A DNA stretch of 64,000 nucleotides, taken from assembly GCA_024509875.1 (NCBI GenBank), contig JAMPIV010015289.1, positions 124,001-188,000 on the forward strand, in the 5' to 3' direction. This document shows positions 12,132 to 21,429 of this stretch, in pieces. The notes beneath the pieces were generated by a model that saw nothing but the letters and a program-made list of their open reading frames with translations, was not told the origin of the DNA and ran no database searches. Source of the DNA: Oreohelix idahoensis (lineage: Eukaryota > Mollusca > Gastropoda > Stylommatophora > Oreohelicidae). Within the stretch, counting starts at the first letter, position 1. Each line of letters opens with the position of its first letter. The position numbers were made by a program, and so were the translations under genes.

Positions 12132-12162
12132 AAAAAAAAAATGATATAATCATTTTTTTTTT
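12132..12162 (+). promoter_or_regulatory. Stem-loop before the 3' LTR of family N copy 1
   Basis: An A-run then ATGAT, a three-base ATA loop, ATCAT and a T-run form a perfect hairpin of about 13-14 bp. It lies 20 bases before the 3' LTR. The same hairpin occurs at the same place in copy 2 (47862-47885) although surrounding sequence has diverged. The following tract (CTGGGAGTGCGGCAAAC) is the likely plus-strand primer region. Confidence 0.8.
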
Positions 12163-12181
12163 CCCTGGGAGTGCGGCAAAC

Positions 12182-13012
12182 TGATAAGTGCAGATGTGAT
12201 GAAAGGGAAATGATCTTGGGAAATACGTGTTGAGTAGAGTTAATTTTGGGTTAGAGTACTTGCTTACAGATTGGTATGGATTTGTTTAAAGATATCTCCT
12301 CTTAGTTTCGTGGAAGACAGTATGTCAGATAGCAGGTGAACTCTGGTCATAATGAACTGTTTCTGTACTGGTTTTAAGTGATGTGTGAATAGCTCTCGCG
12401 GCTAGTGTCCGCAGGGATTTTTGGAGAGCAGTGTTAAGAGAACAGTAGATTCTCGTGACTGTGTGAACGGGGTGTGTTCCCGTGGGTTCAGTGTGTGCAG
12501 GGTTTTTGACTGAGGTGGTCAGCCCTAAGGTGTTTTTTTGGATAATGTATGCCTGCGCAGGGCTATAGAGATTTTGTAGGCCTTGATTATTATATATCTG
12601 CCGTAATGCAGTATTTGTGCACTGATGTGAAGTATAGAGATTTTGTAGGCCTTGATTATTATATATCTGCCGTAGATGCAGTATTTGTGCACTGATGTGA
12701 AGTATAGAGATTTTGTAGGCCTTGATTATTATATATCTGCCGTAGATGCAGTATTTGTGCACTGATGTGAGGAGTAGAGATTTTGTAGGCCAGGATGTGT
12801 ATGGGCCGTATGTTAACTGCATTATGAAGATTCATGTTTCGATGTAACTGTATTCGTCTAGATCTACGTGATGTTATAATTGTAATAAACCATGGTTAAA
12901 ATATCATCAGACGTTACACCATTCCATGACTTGGTGTGTACGCTACTGTGAGTGACTGTCCCAAAACACGCTTCACCTTCTTCACTAAAAAAACATCAAT
13001 TGAGTTTTATCA
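12182..13012 (+). repeat. 3' LTR of family N copy 1
   Basis: 831 bp, begins TGATAAG and ends TTTTATCA, followed by the GATAC target duplication. Contains the 70-bp subrepeats at 12564-12796. Its last 50 or so bases differ from the 5' LTR much more than the rest. Confidence 0.88.
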
Positions 13013-13142
13013 GATACTTAGAAATAACTTGGAACCATTATGAATGGATTACCATTGTCATACAATGTGGATACTTAGAAATAACTTGAAGATATTATGG
13101 ATGGACTACAAATATACTGATACAATGTGGATACTTAGATAT
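13013..13142 (+). repeat. 57-bp tandem array, continuation
   Basis: Continues the array broken at 6337: one near-perfect unit, then a diverged unit ending in GGATACTTAGATAT, which is the target duplicated by the LINE insertion that follows. Confidence 0.8.
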
Positions 13143-13687
13143 CTTCTTCTTCTTCTTCGTACACTCTCAGACGTCCACTTGAATGTTCTCAAAGAAAGCA
13201 GTAGTCAGTTTGAGGCTATTTGAATCCCCGTAAAGCTTTTCCACGAAAGGAGCTGGCGTCGGCCATATGCACTTTCTCTGTACCACATATAAGGGGCAAC
13301 TTTGAAGCAGATGTTCAGCAGTCATTTTATCAGTGCCACAGTTACACTGATCGGTAGTTCCTATCTTTAGCTTGTTGAATAGATGGTATCTCAATCTGTT
13401 GTGGCCAGTGCGGAGTCTGAAGATTACCACTTGTTCTCTTCTGTGGAGCTGGTAGTAAGCATCATTCTGTGTGTGCCCTGGATGTTCTACATTCCATTTG
13501 TTTCTGTAACTGATTCTGAAAAAACTCTTTGCCTCCTCAAAAGTTATGCTTGCATCAGGCTGAGGTAGATGTGAACCTTCTTTTGCCATTCTGTCAGCCT
13601 CTTCATTGCCGGCGATGTTACAATGAGATGGGATCCACTGGATTACAACACTTTTGAATCGTTGACAAAGTTTGTGGAGCACTACTC
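13143..13687 (-). mobile_element. 5'-truncated RNase H LINE (I-superfamily type) with (GAA)n tail
   Basis: A 545-bp insertion flanked by a perfect 14-bp target duplication GGATACTTAGATAT (13129-13142 and 13688-13701). On the minus strand it ends in five GAA units, the simple tail expected of target-primed reverse transcription. Confidence 0.9.
13167..13687 (-). pseudogene. LINE ORF2 C-terminus: RNase H and cysteine-histidine motif
   Basis: The last 171 or so codons of a non-LTR retrotransposon polyprotein. The N-terminal part is the end of an RNase H domain (WIPSHCNIAGNEEADRMAKEG region: the conserved HCNxxGNExAD block). About 75 residues later comes a C-x-C-x8-H-x4-C motif (CNCGTDKMTAEHLLQSC) typical of LINEs carrying RNase H, such as the I, R1 or LOA groups. 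RT and endonuclease are missing because the copy is 5'-truncated. The frame is still open, suggesting a fairly recent insertion. The exact clade cannot be set from this fragment. Confidence 0.85.
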
Positions 13688-13701
13688 GGATACTTAGATA
13701 T

Positions 13702-14838
<1,137 letters not shown>

Positions 14839-14946
14839 TTTATTGAGACCATGGTTAAAAGAAATGCTACAGTACATATTTGGATGGTATGGAACTGAAT
14901 AATTTGACTCCTGAGAATAGAAACGTCAGGTTTCACATTACTGTAG
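14839..14946 (+). repeat. 126-bp repeat, unit 1 (split by a LINE)
   Basis: Unit starting TTTATTGAGACCATGGTTAA; it breaks at ATTACTGTAG where the RTE LINE begins. The missing tail resumes at about 16572 as ATTATAGACAGATGTATAAAG. Confidence 0.85.
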
Positions 14947-16574
14947 ATTCCTCCTGATTTAATCAAATGCTGTAAGAGCACGCTATTACATCCCCTGCAT
15001 AGGATGCTGTGCCAGTGCTGGGAAGAGACAACTATTCCTCAAGACATGCGAGATGCCAAGATTGTAACACTGTATAAAAATAAAGGAGACAGAAGTGATT
15101 GCAATAACTACAGAGGCATCTCTCTTCTTAGTATTGTTGGTAAGGTCTTTGCCAAAGTCATCTTAATGCGACTACACAAGTTAGCTGAGCGCATATATCC
15201 AGAGTCACAGTGTGGATTCCGAGCTGGCAGATCAACAACAGACATGATCTTCTCTCTCCGCCAGCTTCAGGAAAAATCAAGAGAGCAGAAAAGACCATTA
15301 TATATCGCCTTTATAGACCTCACAAAAGCATTCGACCTGGTTAGTAGGGATGGACTCTTTAAAATCCTCCTGAAAATAGGCTGCCCTTCTAAAATGCTGG
15401 AAATGATAAAGTCATTCCATGACGGCATGAAGGGAACAGTCCAATATGCTGGAAGCACGTCACAGCCCTTTGATATACGAAGTGGCGTTAAACAAGGCTG
15501 TGTTCTGGCTCCGACCCTCTTCGGAATCTTCTTTGCCTTACTCTTGAAACATGCATTCAGAGATGCAACTGAAGGAATATGCCTTCACACTAGGTCAGAT
15601 GGCCGTCTGTTTAATCTTTCAAGGCTGAAGGCAAAAACAAAAATCAGAAGGGTCACTATAAGAGACTTGTTGTTCGCTGATGATGCTGCAGTCGTCACTC
15701 AAAGCCAACAGGAGCTTCAGAGCTTGATGAATCGCTTCACTAAAGCATGCAAGGACTTTGGCCTCACAATAAGTCTAAAGAAAACGAATGTGCTGAGTCA
15801 GGATGTGGGTGCTGCACCAGTTATCACTATCGATAACTATGAATTGGCAGTGGTGCACCACTTCACATACCTAGGGTCTACCATCAATGACAAACTCTCA
15901 CTGGATACAGAAATCGACAGCCGCATTGGCAAAGCTGCAGCTACCTTTTCCCGCCTCACATCGCGTGTTTGGGGAAACTCTAAACTCACAATGAAGACCA
16001 AAGCTGCGGTATATAATGCCTGCGTCACCAGCACACTCCTATATGGCAGCGAGACCTGGACGACCTATGCTAAGCAAGAAAGAAGGCTCAATACCTTCCA
16101 TTTGCGGTGTCTACGCCGCATCCTCGGCATCTCGTGGAAAGATAAAGTGACAAATGTCGAGGTGTTGTCACGTGCTGGCCTTCAAAGTATGTATACGCGT
16201 CTTAGACAGCGCAGACTTCGCTGGCTTGGCCATGTTCGCCGCATGGATGATGGTCGCATCCCAAAAGATATCTTCTACGGACAGTTAGCAGATGGCAAGA
16301 GAACAGTTGGGCGACCACAGCTGAGGTTCAAAGATGTGTGCAAGAGAGATATGAGGGCACTGGACATGGATCCAGCAACATGGGAGGATGAAGCTGCCGA
16401 TCTCACTAAGTGGCGATGCTATTTACGGCGCCACCTCAGATTGGGCGAAGAGAGGCTCACACAAAAAGCAGAGGTGAGGAGAAAACGTCGAAAGGAGCAC
16501 CAGGAAAATAAGCAGCTGAGGGCTGTCACCTCAGGGGCGCATTCCCATAGTCTGTTATGACTGAAGGGGCTATT
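14945..16574 (+). mobile_element. 5'-truncated RTE-type LINE inserted in a 126-bp repeat
   Basis: The LINE frame starts abruptly at about 14947 and ends shortly after its stop at 16560. On both sides the 126-bp repeat continues. A degraded target duplication (ATTACTGTAG on the left, ATTATAG on the right) fits the split. No simple-repeat tail is evident. Confidence 0.75.
14947..16560 (+). CDS. RTE-like LINE reverse transcriptase (partial, endonuclease missing)
   Basis: An open frame of about 537 codons; the first ATG is at 15004 but the homologous frame extends to 14947 (IPPDLIK). RT motifs appear in order: NNYRGISLL, SQCGFRAGRSTTD, AFIDLTKAFDLV (first catalytic Asp), GVKQGCVLAPTLF, LLFADDAAVV (catalytic DD pair), HFTYLGS, and the C-terminal RRLRWLGHVRRM with WKDKV upstream, typical of RTE-like elements. 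The N-terminal APE endonuclease is absent through 5' truncation, so the copy cannot transpose by itself. No internal stop over this length suggests relatively recent insertion. The role in a full element is to copy its RNA at a nicked chromosomal target. Confidence 0.9.
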   Translation: MPPDLIKCCKSTLLHPLHRMLCQCWEETTIPQDMRDAKIVTLYKNKGDRSDCNNYRGISLLSIVGKVFAKVILMRLHKLAERIYPESQCGFRAGRSTTDMIFSLRQLQEKSREQKRPLYIAFIDLTKAFDLVSRDGLFKILLKIGCPSKMLEMIKSFHDGMKGTVQYAGSTSQPFDIRSGVKQGCVLAPTLFGIFFALLLKHAFRDATEGICLHTRSDGRLFNLSRLKAKTKIRRVTIRDLLFADDAAVVTQSQQELQSLMNRFTKACKDFGLTISLKKTNVLSQDVGAAPVITIDNYELAVVHHFTYLGSTINDKLSLDTEIDSRIGKAAATFSRLTSRVWGNSKLTMKTKAAVYNACVTSTLLYGSETWTTYAKQERRLNTFHLRCLRRILGISWKDKVTNVEVLSRAGLQSMYTRLRQRRLRWLGHVRRMDDGRIPKDIFYGQLADGKRTVGRPQLRFKDVCKRDMRALDMDPATWEDEAADLTKWRCYLRRHLRLGEERLTQKAEVRRKRRKEHQENKQLRAVTSGAHSHSLL

Positions 16575-16596
16575 ATAGACAGATGTATAAAGAGGA

Positions 16597-16722
16597 TTTA
16601 TTGAGACAATGGTTAAAAGAAATATTACAGGACATATTTGGATGGTATGGAACTGAATAATTTGACTCATGAGAAAAGAAACGTCAGGTTTCACATTACT
16701 GTAGACAGATATATAAAAATTA
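16597..16722 (+). repeat. 126-bp repeat, unit 2 (intact)
   Basis: Begins TTTATTGAGACAATGGTTAA and ends ACAGATATATAAAAATTA, the clearest full unit. Antisense frames reading VKPDVSFLMSQIIQFHTIQ are the same repeat translated. Confidence 0.88.
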
Positions 16723-16742
16723 TTTATTGAGACAATGGTTAA
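16723..16742 (+). repeat. 126-bp repeat, unit 3, left piece
   Basis: TTTATTGAGACAATGGTTAA, cut by insertion of element B after the GTTAA target. The rest of the unit resumes at 23428. Confidence 0.88.
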
Positions 16743-18742
16743 TGTAGTGGGTTTGATGGTATTGTATGGTGGTGATGGTACTACGTGTGATGCATGAGGT
16801 CAGCTGTGAAGGCTCCTGAGATAATATGTAACTGTGAATTGTCAGAAGGCCCTTCTCGCTACCACTACGACCTCACACTTATCTTTTTTTGTGTTCTAAT
16901 GAATGTGGCTACGTTAAATGTCTAGGGTAATGATATGTAATGTGGTGTGATAGTTATAGACACACACACAGATATTTACTAAGTCTAATAATATTAACAA
17001 ATGTTATAATACACTGAACTAACTCAAGTGTGTAAAATTTTTGATAGAAATTTTCTTACATTTATTTTGTTCTGGATCAAGTTTTATTTTGACCAGAACT
17101 TATAAAAGATTTAGGAATTATGAAAAAAATGCATGGAATATTACATAATAAATGCAAGAGTGTACATATGTATGTTACTAGACTATTTAGTTTTATTAAT
17201 GTTTATAGTAGTCATCTAATTTGGGAGACCGTTTAATGGTTGTGCTGTTGGGGTGGCCTCATCACTCCAGTCTATATTGACTACACAGTGTCCAGTAAAT
17301 TGCAGGAATTTTATGGGATTGTTAGTAACTATATTGAGTTGGTGAATTCTCAGCAGACCAGAGGCTCGCTCAACTTTGAAGATGTAGCTCTGGTGCTGAG
17401 GTCTGGTGGCCCCCACCTCTCCGTGCTTGGGGGCAATAATAGTGGTCTGGTGGCCCCACCTCTCCGTGCTTGGGGCAATAATAGGCTGCTCTGACACAAG
17501 GTTACTGCACGGATCCACTCGGGTAAAATCAACAACTCGTTTGACACCACCTTGGTGCCAACTGAAACTCACAGCTCAGAAATATGAATATGGTACACAG
17601 TAAATAAGTGCTAGCAAAACTCTGCTGAGCTGCTGGCTATAGTATGGTGTCCCACTGAATATTATGTATTATTTCTGGGAAATCACCACTACAATTAATG
17701 ACTGTGTTACTGGACAGACTTATGTCGAATGGCAAAAATGTGCGTCTCTATCCCGCTAATGTAAAATGCGTTGGCCAATCAGATCAGAAGACCAAGCTTT
17801 TCAATTCAAAATTTGAAAATAAAGTCAAAATTACATCTTATTTTCTCAAATGTACGTCCGTCACATTTTATCTTTTCCCAAAAAAGTCAAAAGTACATCT
17901 CAATTTTTAAAATGTACGTCGGTCACATTTTATCTTTTCCCAAAAAAGTCAAAAGTACATCTCAATTTTTAAAATGTACGTCGGTCACAATTTATCTTTT
18001 TCCCACAATTTCACTTGTTTTTTTGGACTAACACATGTAAAACTGCACGAACCTGCCTCCTAAGTTATTTTTAGCCACTACTGTCCGCTACTCCCCCCCT
18101 CTTGCATTCTAACTAAATTTGAACACTTGAGTCTCAAGGTTGCGAATTTTGTGCAAATAGTGGCATGTTTGATTCAATGCAGTCTTTCGCTGATGTGAAC
18201 AAACCCGTCTTTTGTCATTATCTTTCTTATTATCTGTCCGTCTGTATAAATGAAAGTATATTATTTCACTGCTCAGAATGGGCCATCCGGCCAGCTAATT
18301 TTTATATTCCTAACATTAATATTAAGAAAAAGTTACTTTTTGAATTTTGTAATATTTCAAGCATCTGCGTTTGCCGCTGAATTCAAATAAAAGGCTTGGT
18401 ATCGCAAAAGCGTCCAATAAATGACTGTGGCGTATCATATCCAAGGTCCCTTCTGTCGAATTCCTTACTTTATGTCAACTTGGGGGGGGGGGGGGGGGGG
18501 GGGGGGGCGTGACTTTTCCTCCTTGCCCCACCAATTTGCGTCCATTAACCTCGCTAGTTCAAGTACGCGTTCAGTCAGATTTTTGTCTTTTGATCCTCGT
18601 TCCGTTTTGCCTTCAATTTTAACACCTGATGACCCGCGGCGCGGGCGATCATGTATTCCAGCAGCTTACGCATTGGTTTTTTATCCCTACGTTGTATCAT
18701 TGGAGATATTCTGACGTTGCATCACTGTTAATTTTTACGACA
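16743..18742 (-). repeat. 3' LTR of element B
   Basis: 2,000 bp. Contains about three 57-bp subrepeats (around 17840-18003, each with TGTACGTC[C/G]GTCACA), a G26 run at 18482-18507 and CCAAT-like boxes (GGCCAATCAGATC). Near the element-side end is the conserved GAGGTCAGCTGTGAAGG block shared with other Gmr1-type LTRs here. Confidence 0.94.
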
Positions 18743-18756
18743 CATCTCCCCACCTG
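18743..18756 (-). promoter_or_regulatory. Polypurine tract of element B
   Basis: On the minus strand CAGGTGGGGAGATG directly precedes the LTR start TGTCGTAAAAATT, the position of the plus-strand primer. Confidence 0.8.
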
Positions 18757-18829
18757 AAAACATGCCTACGGCAAGTTCTAAAACCAGTGATACACATAGA
18801 CAAAATCTCTCCTTACGCCTGCCATTACT

Positions 18830-21178
18830 CTAATTTTGATCACAGGGGTGCCGACTGAGGAAATCTGCACCAACATTCAATTTACCTGGGATATATTGGA
18901 TACTAAACTGATAAGGTTGAAGCAATAAAGACCACCACAGCAATCTTGCGTTTTCATGCTTAGCCTGAGATAAGAATACGAGAGGCTGATGATCCGTCTC
19001 GACCACAAAAGTCCTACCATACAGATAGATTTGAAACTTCTTTATTGCCCAGACCAACGCTAAACATTCTTTTTCGCTTGTGGAGTATCCTTGTTCCGCC
19101 TTATTCAATTTGCGGCTTGCATAAGCGACTGGTTTCAGTTCCCCATCAGGTGAAGCTGATCTTTGCAACAAAGCCGCCCCGAGTCCTACATTACTGGCAT
19201 CGGTTCTCAAGACAAAGTCCTGTGTCAAATCAGGTAGTTTGAGAATAGGCTTGCTAGTGAGTTTTTCCTTTAAATCCTGGAACGCTAATTCACTTTGCGC
19301 AGTCCAATTAATTTTATCTGGAAGTCCCTTGCGAGTCAGATCAGTCAGAGGCGCACAAATAGAGTTAAAATCTTTGATATATTTTTGATAAAATCCACAT
19401 AACGACACAAATGATCGCACGTCCTTTTTTGTTTGTGGTCTAGGTGCTCTCTGCAGTTTTTCCAAGTTCTTAGGATCAGGGATCATGCTACCCTGATATA
19501 CCGTGTGTCCCAAGAATTCCAACTCTTTGCATCCAATGCAACATTTTGTTGGCCTAGCAGTTAAGTTCGCCTCCCTAAGCCTATTAAATAACATTTCTAG
19601 AGCTTCAATGTGTTCTTCAAATGTCTCTGTGGCGACGAGAATATCATCCATGAAATTCGTGATACATGGGTTATTCAGGGGATCCAACAATTTGCGCATC
19701 ATCCTTGAAAATACACTCGGAGTATTTTTCAGTCCGAATGGTAGCATGTTGAATTCATAATGTCCATCTGAAGTGCTAAAAGCCAAATAAGGTCTCACTT
19801 CAGGCTTCACCGGGATCTGGTAATAGCCTTTACTAAGATCCACCTTTGAAAAGTATTTTGCCTTGTTCAGTCTGGCAAATAACTGTTTTGTGTCTGGTAA
19901 TGGATCCACTTGCCCTTCTGTGACAGCATTCAGTTTCCTGTAATCTATGCACAGTCTGTGTTCCCCAGACGGTTTTCTCAGCAATACGACACTAGAACTA
20001 AAAGATGATTCACTGTGTGAAATGATCCCTTCCTTCAACAAATAATCTATTTCTTCCTTCAATGCCTTCTCCTTCGCGAACGGAATAGAATAGGCTCTCA
20101 TACAGATTGGGTTTGAGTCTACCAGTTTCATGTCATACTGTAGCAAATTTGTATGTCCTGGTTTATCTGTTAATACATCTGTATGTTCCTCCAGAACCTG
20201 TTGAACTCTCTCCCTCTGGTTTTTAGTCAGGTGCTTACTGACTTTTACCTGTGCGGCTGTTTCACAAGGATGTAATGGGTATTCATGTGAGGTGAGTGGT
20301 TCCTTTTGCATTTGAGTTGCGATAGCTAAGGTCAGTAAGGGGGTGCTTTCCTGGAGTGGTCTGTCCAGATACTTCTTTAACAGGTTTACATGATAAACTT
20401 TCTCCTTCCCCTTTTTGTCAATTTTATAGTCTGTTCTAGACACCTTCTCTAGAACCGTATATGGACCATGCCATCCAATTTGTAATTTATTCTGGCTACC
20501 GGGTAGTAGAAGCAGCACCTTCTCTCCGACTGCCAGTTCTCTGTCCTTTGCCTTCCTATTAAAATATGCTGCATGTTTCTTCCTGGCTTGTTTCAAATTA
20601 TCATTTGCCAGTTTCCATCCAGCTTTCAAACGAGTGGTCAGTTCGTTCACGTATTGATAAGATGAGGTAACAGTCTCTTCCGCCTTCTCATCTGTCCAGG
20701 TCCTTAATAGAGCTTCTAATGGACCTTTTATTGGCCTCCCAAATAGCAGAGTTGCGGGAGCCATCCCGGTTGAACTATGTGGTACCTCCCGGTACGCAAA
20801 CAATGCGGCGGGCAGGAATTGATCCCACAGATCCGGTTTTTCGTGTGCCAGCTTTCTCAGGATAGAAATGAGAGTCCCGTTGAACCTCTCTACCTGGCCG
20901 TTCCCTTGCTGTCGTTTTTCTTCGGCCTCCAATGCCTTTGCCTCTTTGTCAGCCTCAATCTGCAACCTCTTAGTCTCAGCCTCAATTTGTAACCTCTTCT
21001 CTTTAGCCAACCGTTCGGACTCTAATTTTCTTTCAGCCTCTTTGTCTAATCTCCTTTCTTCCCGTTCAATATATTTATCACATTCAGCCGTTACATGTTG
21101 AATTAAAATCTGACCCTCCATTCCCATCTCCTTTGCCGACAGCACAGCAGCTGATCGGAATTTTGCCAGCTCCGCCAT
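18830..21178 (-). CDS. Gag-IN-RT-RNase H fusion of element B (internal deletion, no protease)
   Basis: One open frame of 782 codons. Residues 1 to about 92 are the Gmr1-like Gag N-terminus (MAELAKFRSAAV, ECDKYIEREERR) and its charged coiled coil. The frame then jumps directly into the end of the integrase core at GNGQVERFNG. Compared with elements C and D, about 2 kb is missing: the rest of Gag, the CCHC knuckle, protease and the integrase zinc domain with two of three catalytic acids. The GPY module (WHGPYTVLEK), RT (KVDLSKGYYQ, FMDDILVAT), and RNase H (RTDASN, TDHQPL, NVGADFLSRHP) remain. The deletion is in frame, so a hybrid protein could be made. Without protease and integrase it could move only with help. 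Confidence 0.92.
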   Translation of the reverse strand: MAELAKFRSAAVLSAKEMGMEGQILIQHVTAECDKYIEREERRLDKEAERKLESERLAKEKRLQIEAETKRLQIEADKEAKALEAEEKRQQGNGQVERFNGTLISILRKLAHEKPDLWDQFLPAALFAYREVPHSSTGMAPATLLFGRPIKGPLEALLRTWTDEKAEETVTSSYQYVNELTTRLKAGWKLANDNLKQARKKHAAYFNRKAKDRELAVGEKVLLLLPGSQNKLQIGWHGPYTVLEKVSRTDYKIDKKGKEKVYHVNLLKKYLDRPLQESTPLLTLAIATQMQKEPLTSHEYPLHPCETAAQVKVSKHLTKNQRERVQQVLEEHTDVLTDKPGHTNLLQYDMKLVDSNPICMRAYSIPFAKEKALKEEIDYLLKEGIISHSESSFSSSVVLLRKPSGEHRLCIDYRKLNAVTEGQVDPLPDTKQLFARLNKAKYFSKVDLSKGYYQIPVKPEVRPYLAFSTSDGHYEFNMLPFGLKNTPSVFSRMMRKLLDPLNNPCITNFMDDILVATETFEEHIEALEMLFNRLREANLTARPTKCCIGCKELEFLGHTVYQGSMIPDPKNLEKLQRAPRPQTKKDVRSFVSLCGFYQKYIKDFNSICAPLTDLTRKGLPDKINWTAQSELAFQDLKEKLTSKPILKLPDLTQDFVLRTDASNVGLGAALLQRSASPDGELKPVAYASRKLNKAEQGYSTSEKECLALVWAIKKFQIYLYGRTFVVETDHQPLVFLSQAKHENARLLWWSLLLQPYQFSIQYIPGKLNVGADFLSRHPCDQN

Positions 21179-21406
21179 ACTTTTTAGACAATATAATAAT
21201 ATACAAGATAAATCTCTAACCTCTAAAGAACTTCTAATTACTATAGTCTAACTAATTCTAATTAATTAATTAACTAATTATTGGCTGTGAAGATTCACCA
21301 ACTTTTATTTGCAGGGACACTTTTAATTTTAAGGGAATTTTACAATTTTGTTCCCCTAATTTTATTTCTCCCACCAGGAGATCCTAATATACTTAATGGG
21401 CTAATT

Positions 21407-21424
21407 ATCCCGGACGAGCCCCCA
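21407..21424 (-). promoter_or_regulatory. Primer-binding site of element B, tRNA-Pro type
   Basis: On the minus strand the 18 bases read TGGGGGCTCGTCCGGGAT, starting five bases (TATAT) after the 5' LTR. This matches the well known tRNA-Pro complementary site of murine leukaemia virus, and element D has the identical 18 bases. Confidence 0.93.
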
Positions 21425-21429
21425 ATATA

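Larger units (their letters stand above)
6338..13012 (+). mobile_element. Family N copy 1: LTR element encoding only a coiled-coil Gag-like protein
   Basis: A complete 6,675-bp element with TG..CA ends (TGATAAG start, TTTTATCA end) and a 5-bp target duplication GATAC (6333-6337 and 13013-13017). Direct LTRs are 6338-7182 and 12182-13012. Inside are a candidate PBS, one interrupted ORF of about 640 codons, about 2.2 kb of AT-rich non-coding DNA, a perfect stem-loop and a purine-containing tract before the 3' LTR. No RT, integrase, RNase H or protease motif is visible in any frame. A diverged homologue with the same layout lies at 46347-56289 in the opposite orientation. The structure shows integrase-type insertion, and the content implies dependence on enzymes supplied in trans. 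Confidence 0.88.

Noticed and set aside
17216..18031. Small frames duplicated at 21927-22717
   Set aside because: They lie in the twin LTRs of element B and have no domain or start context.
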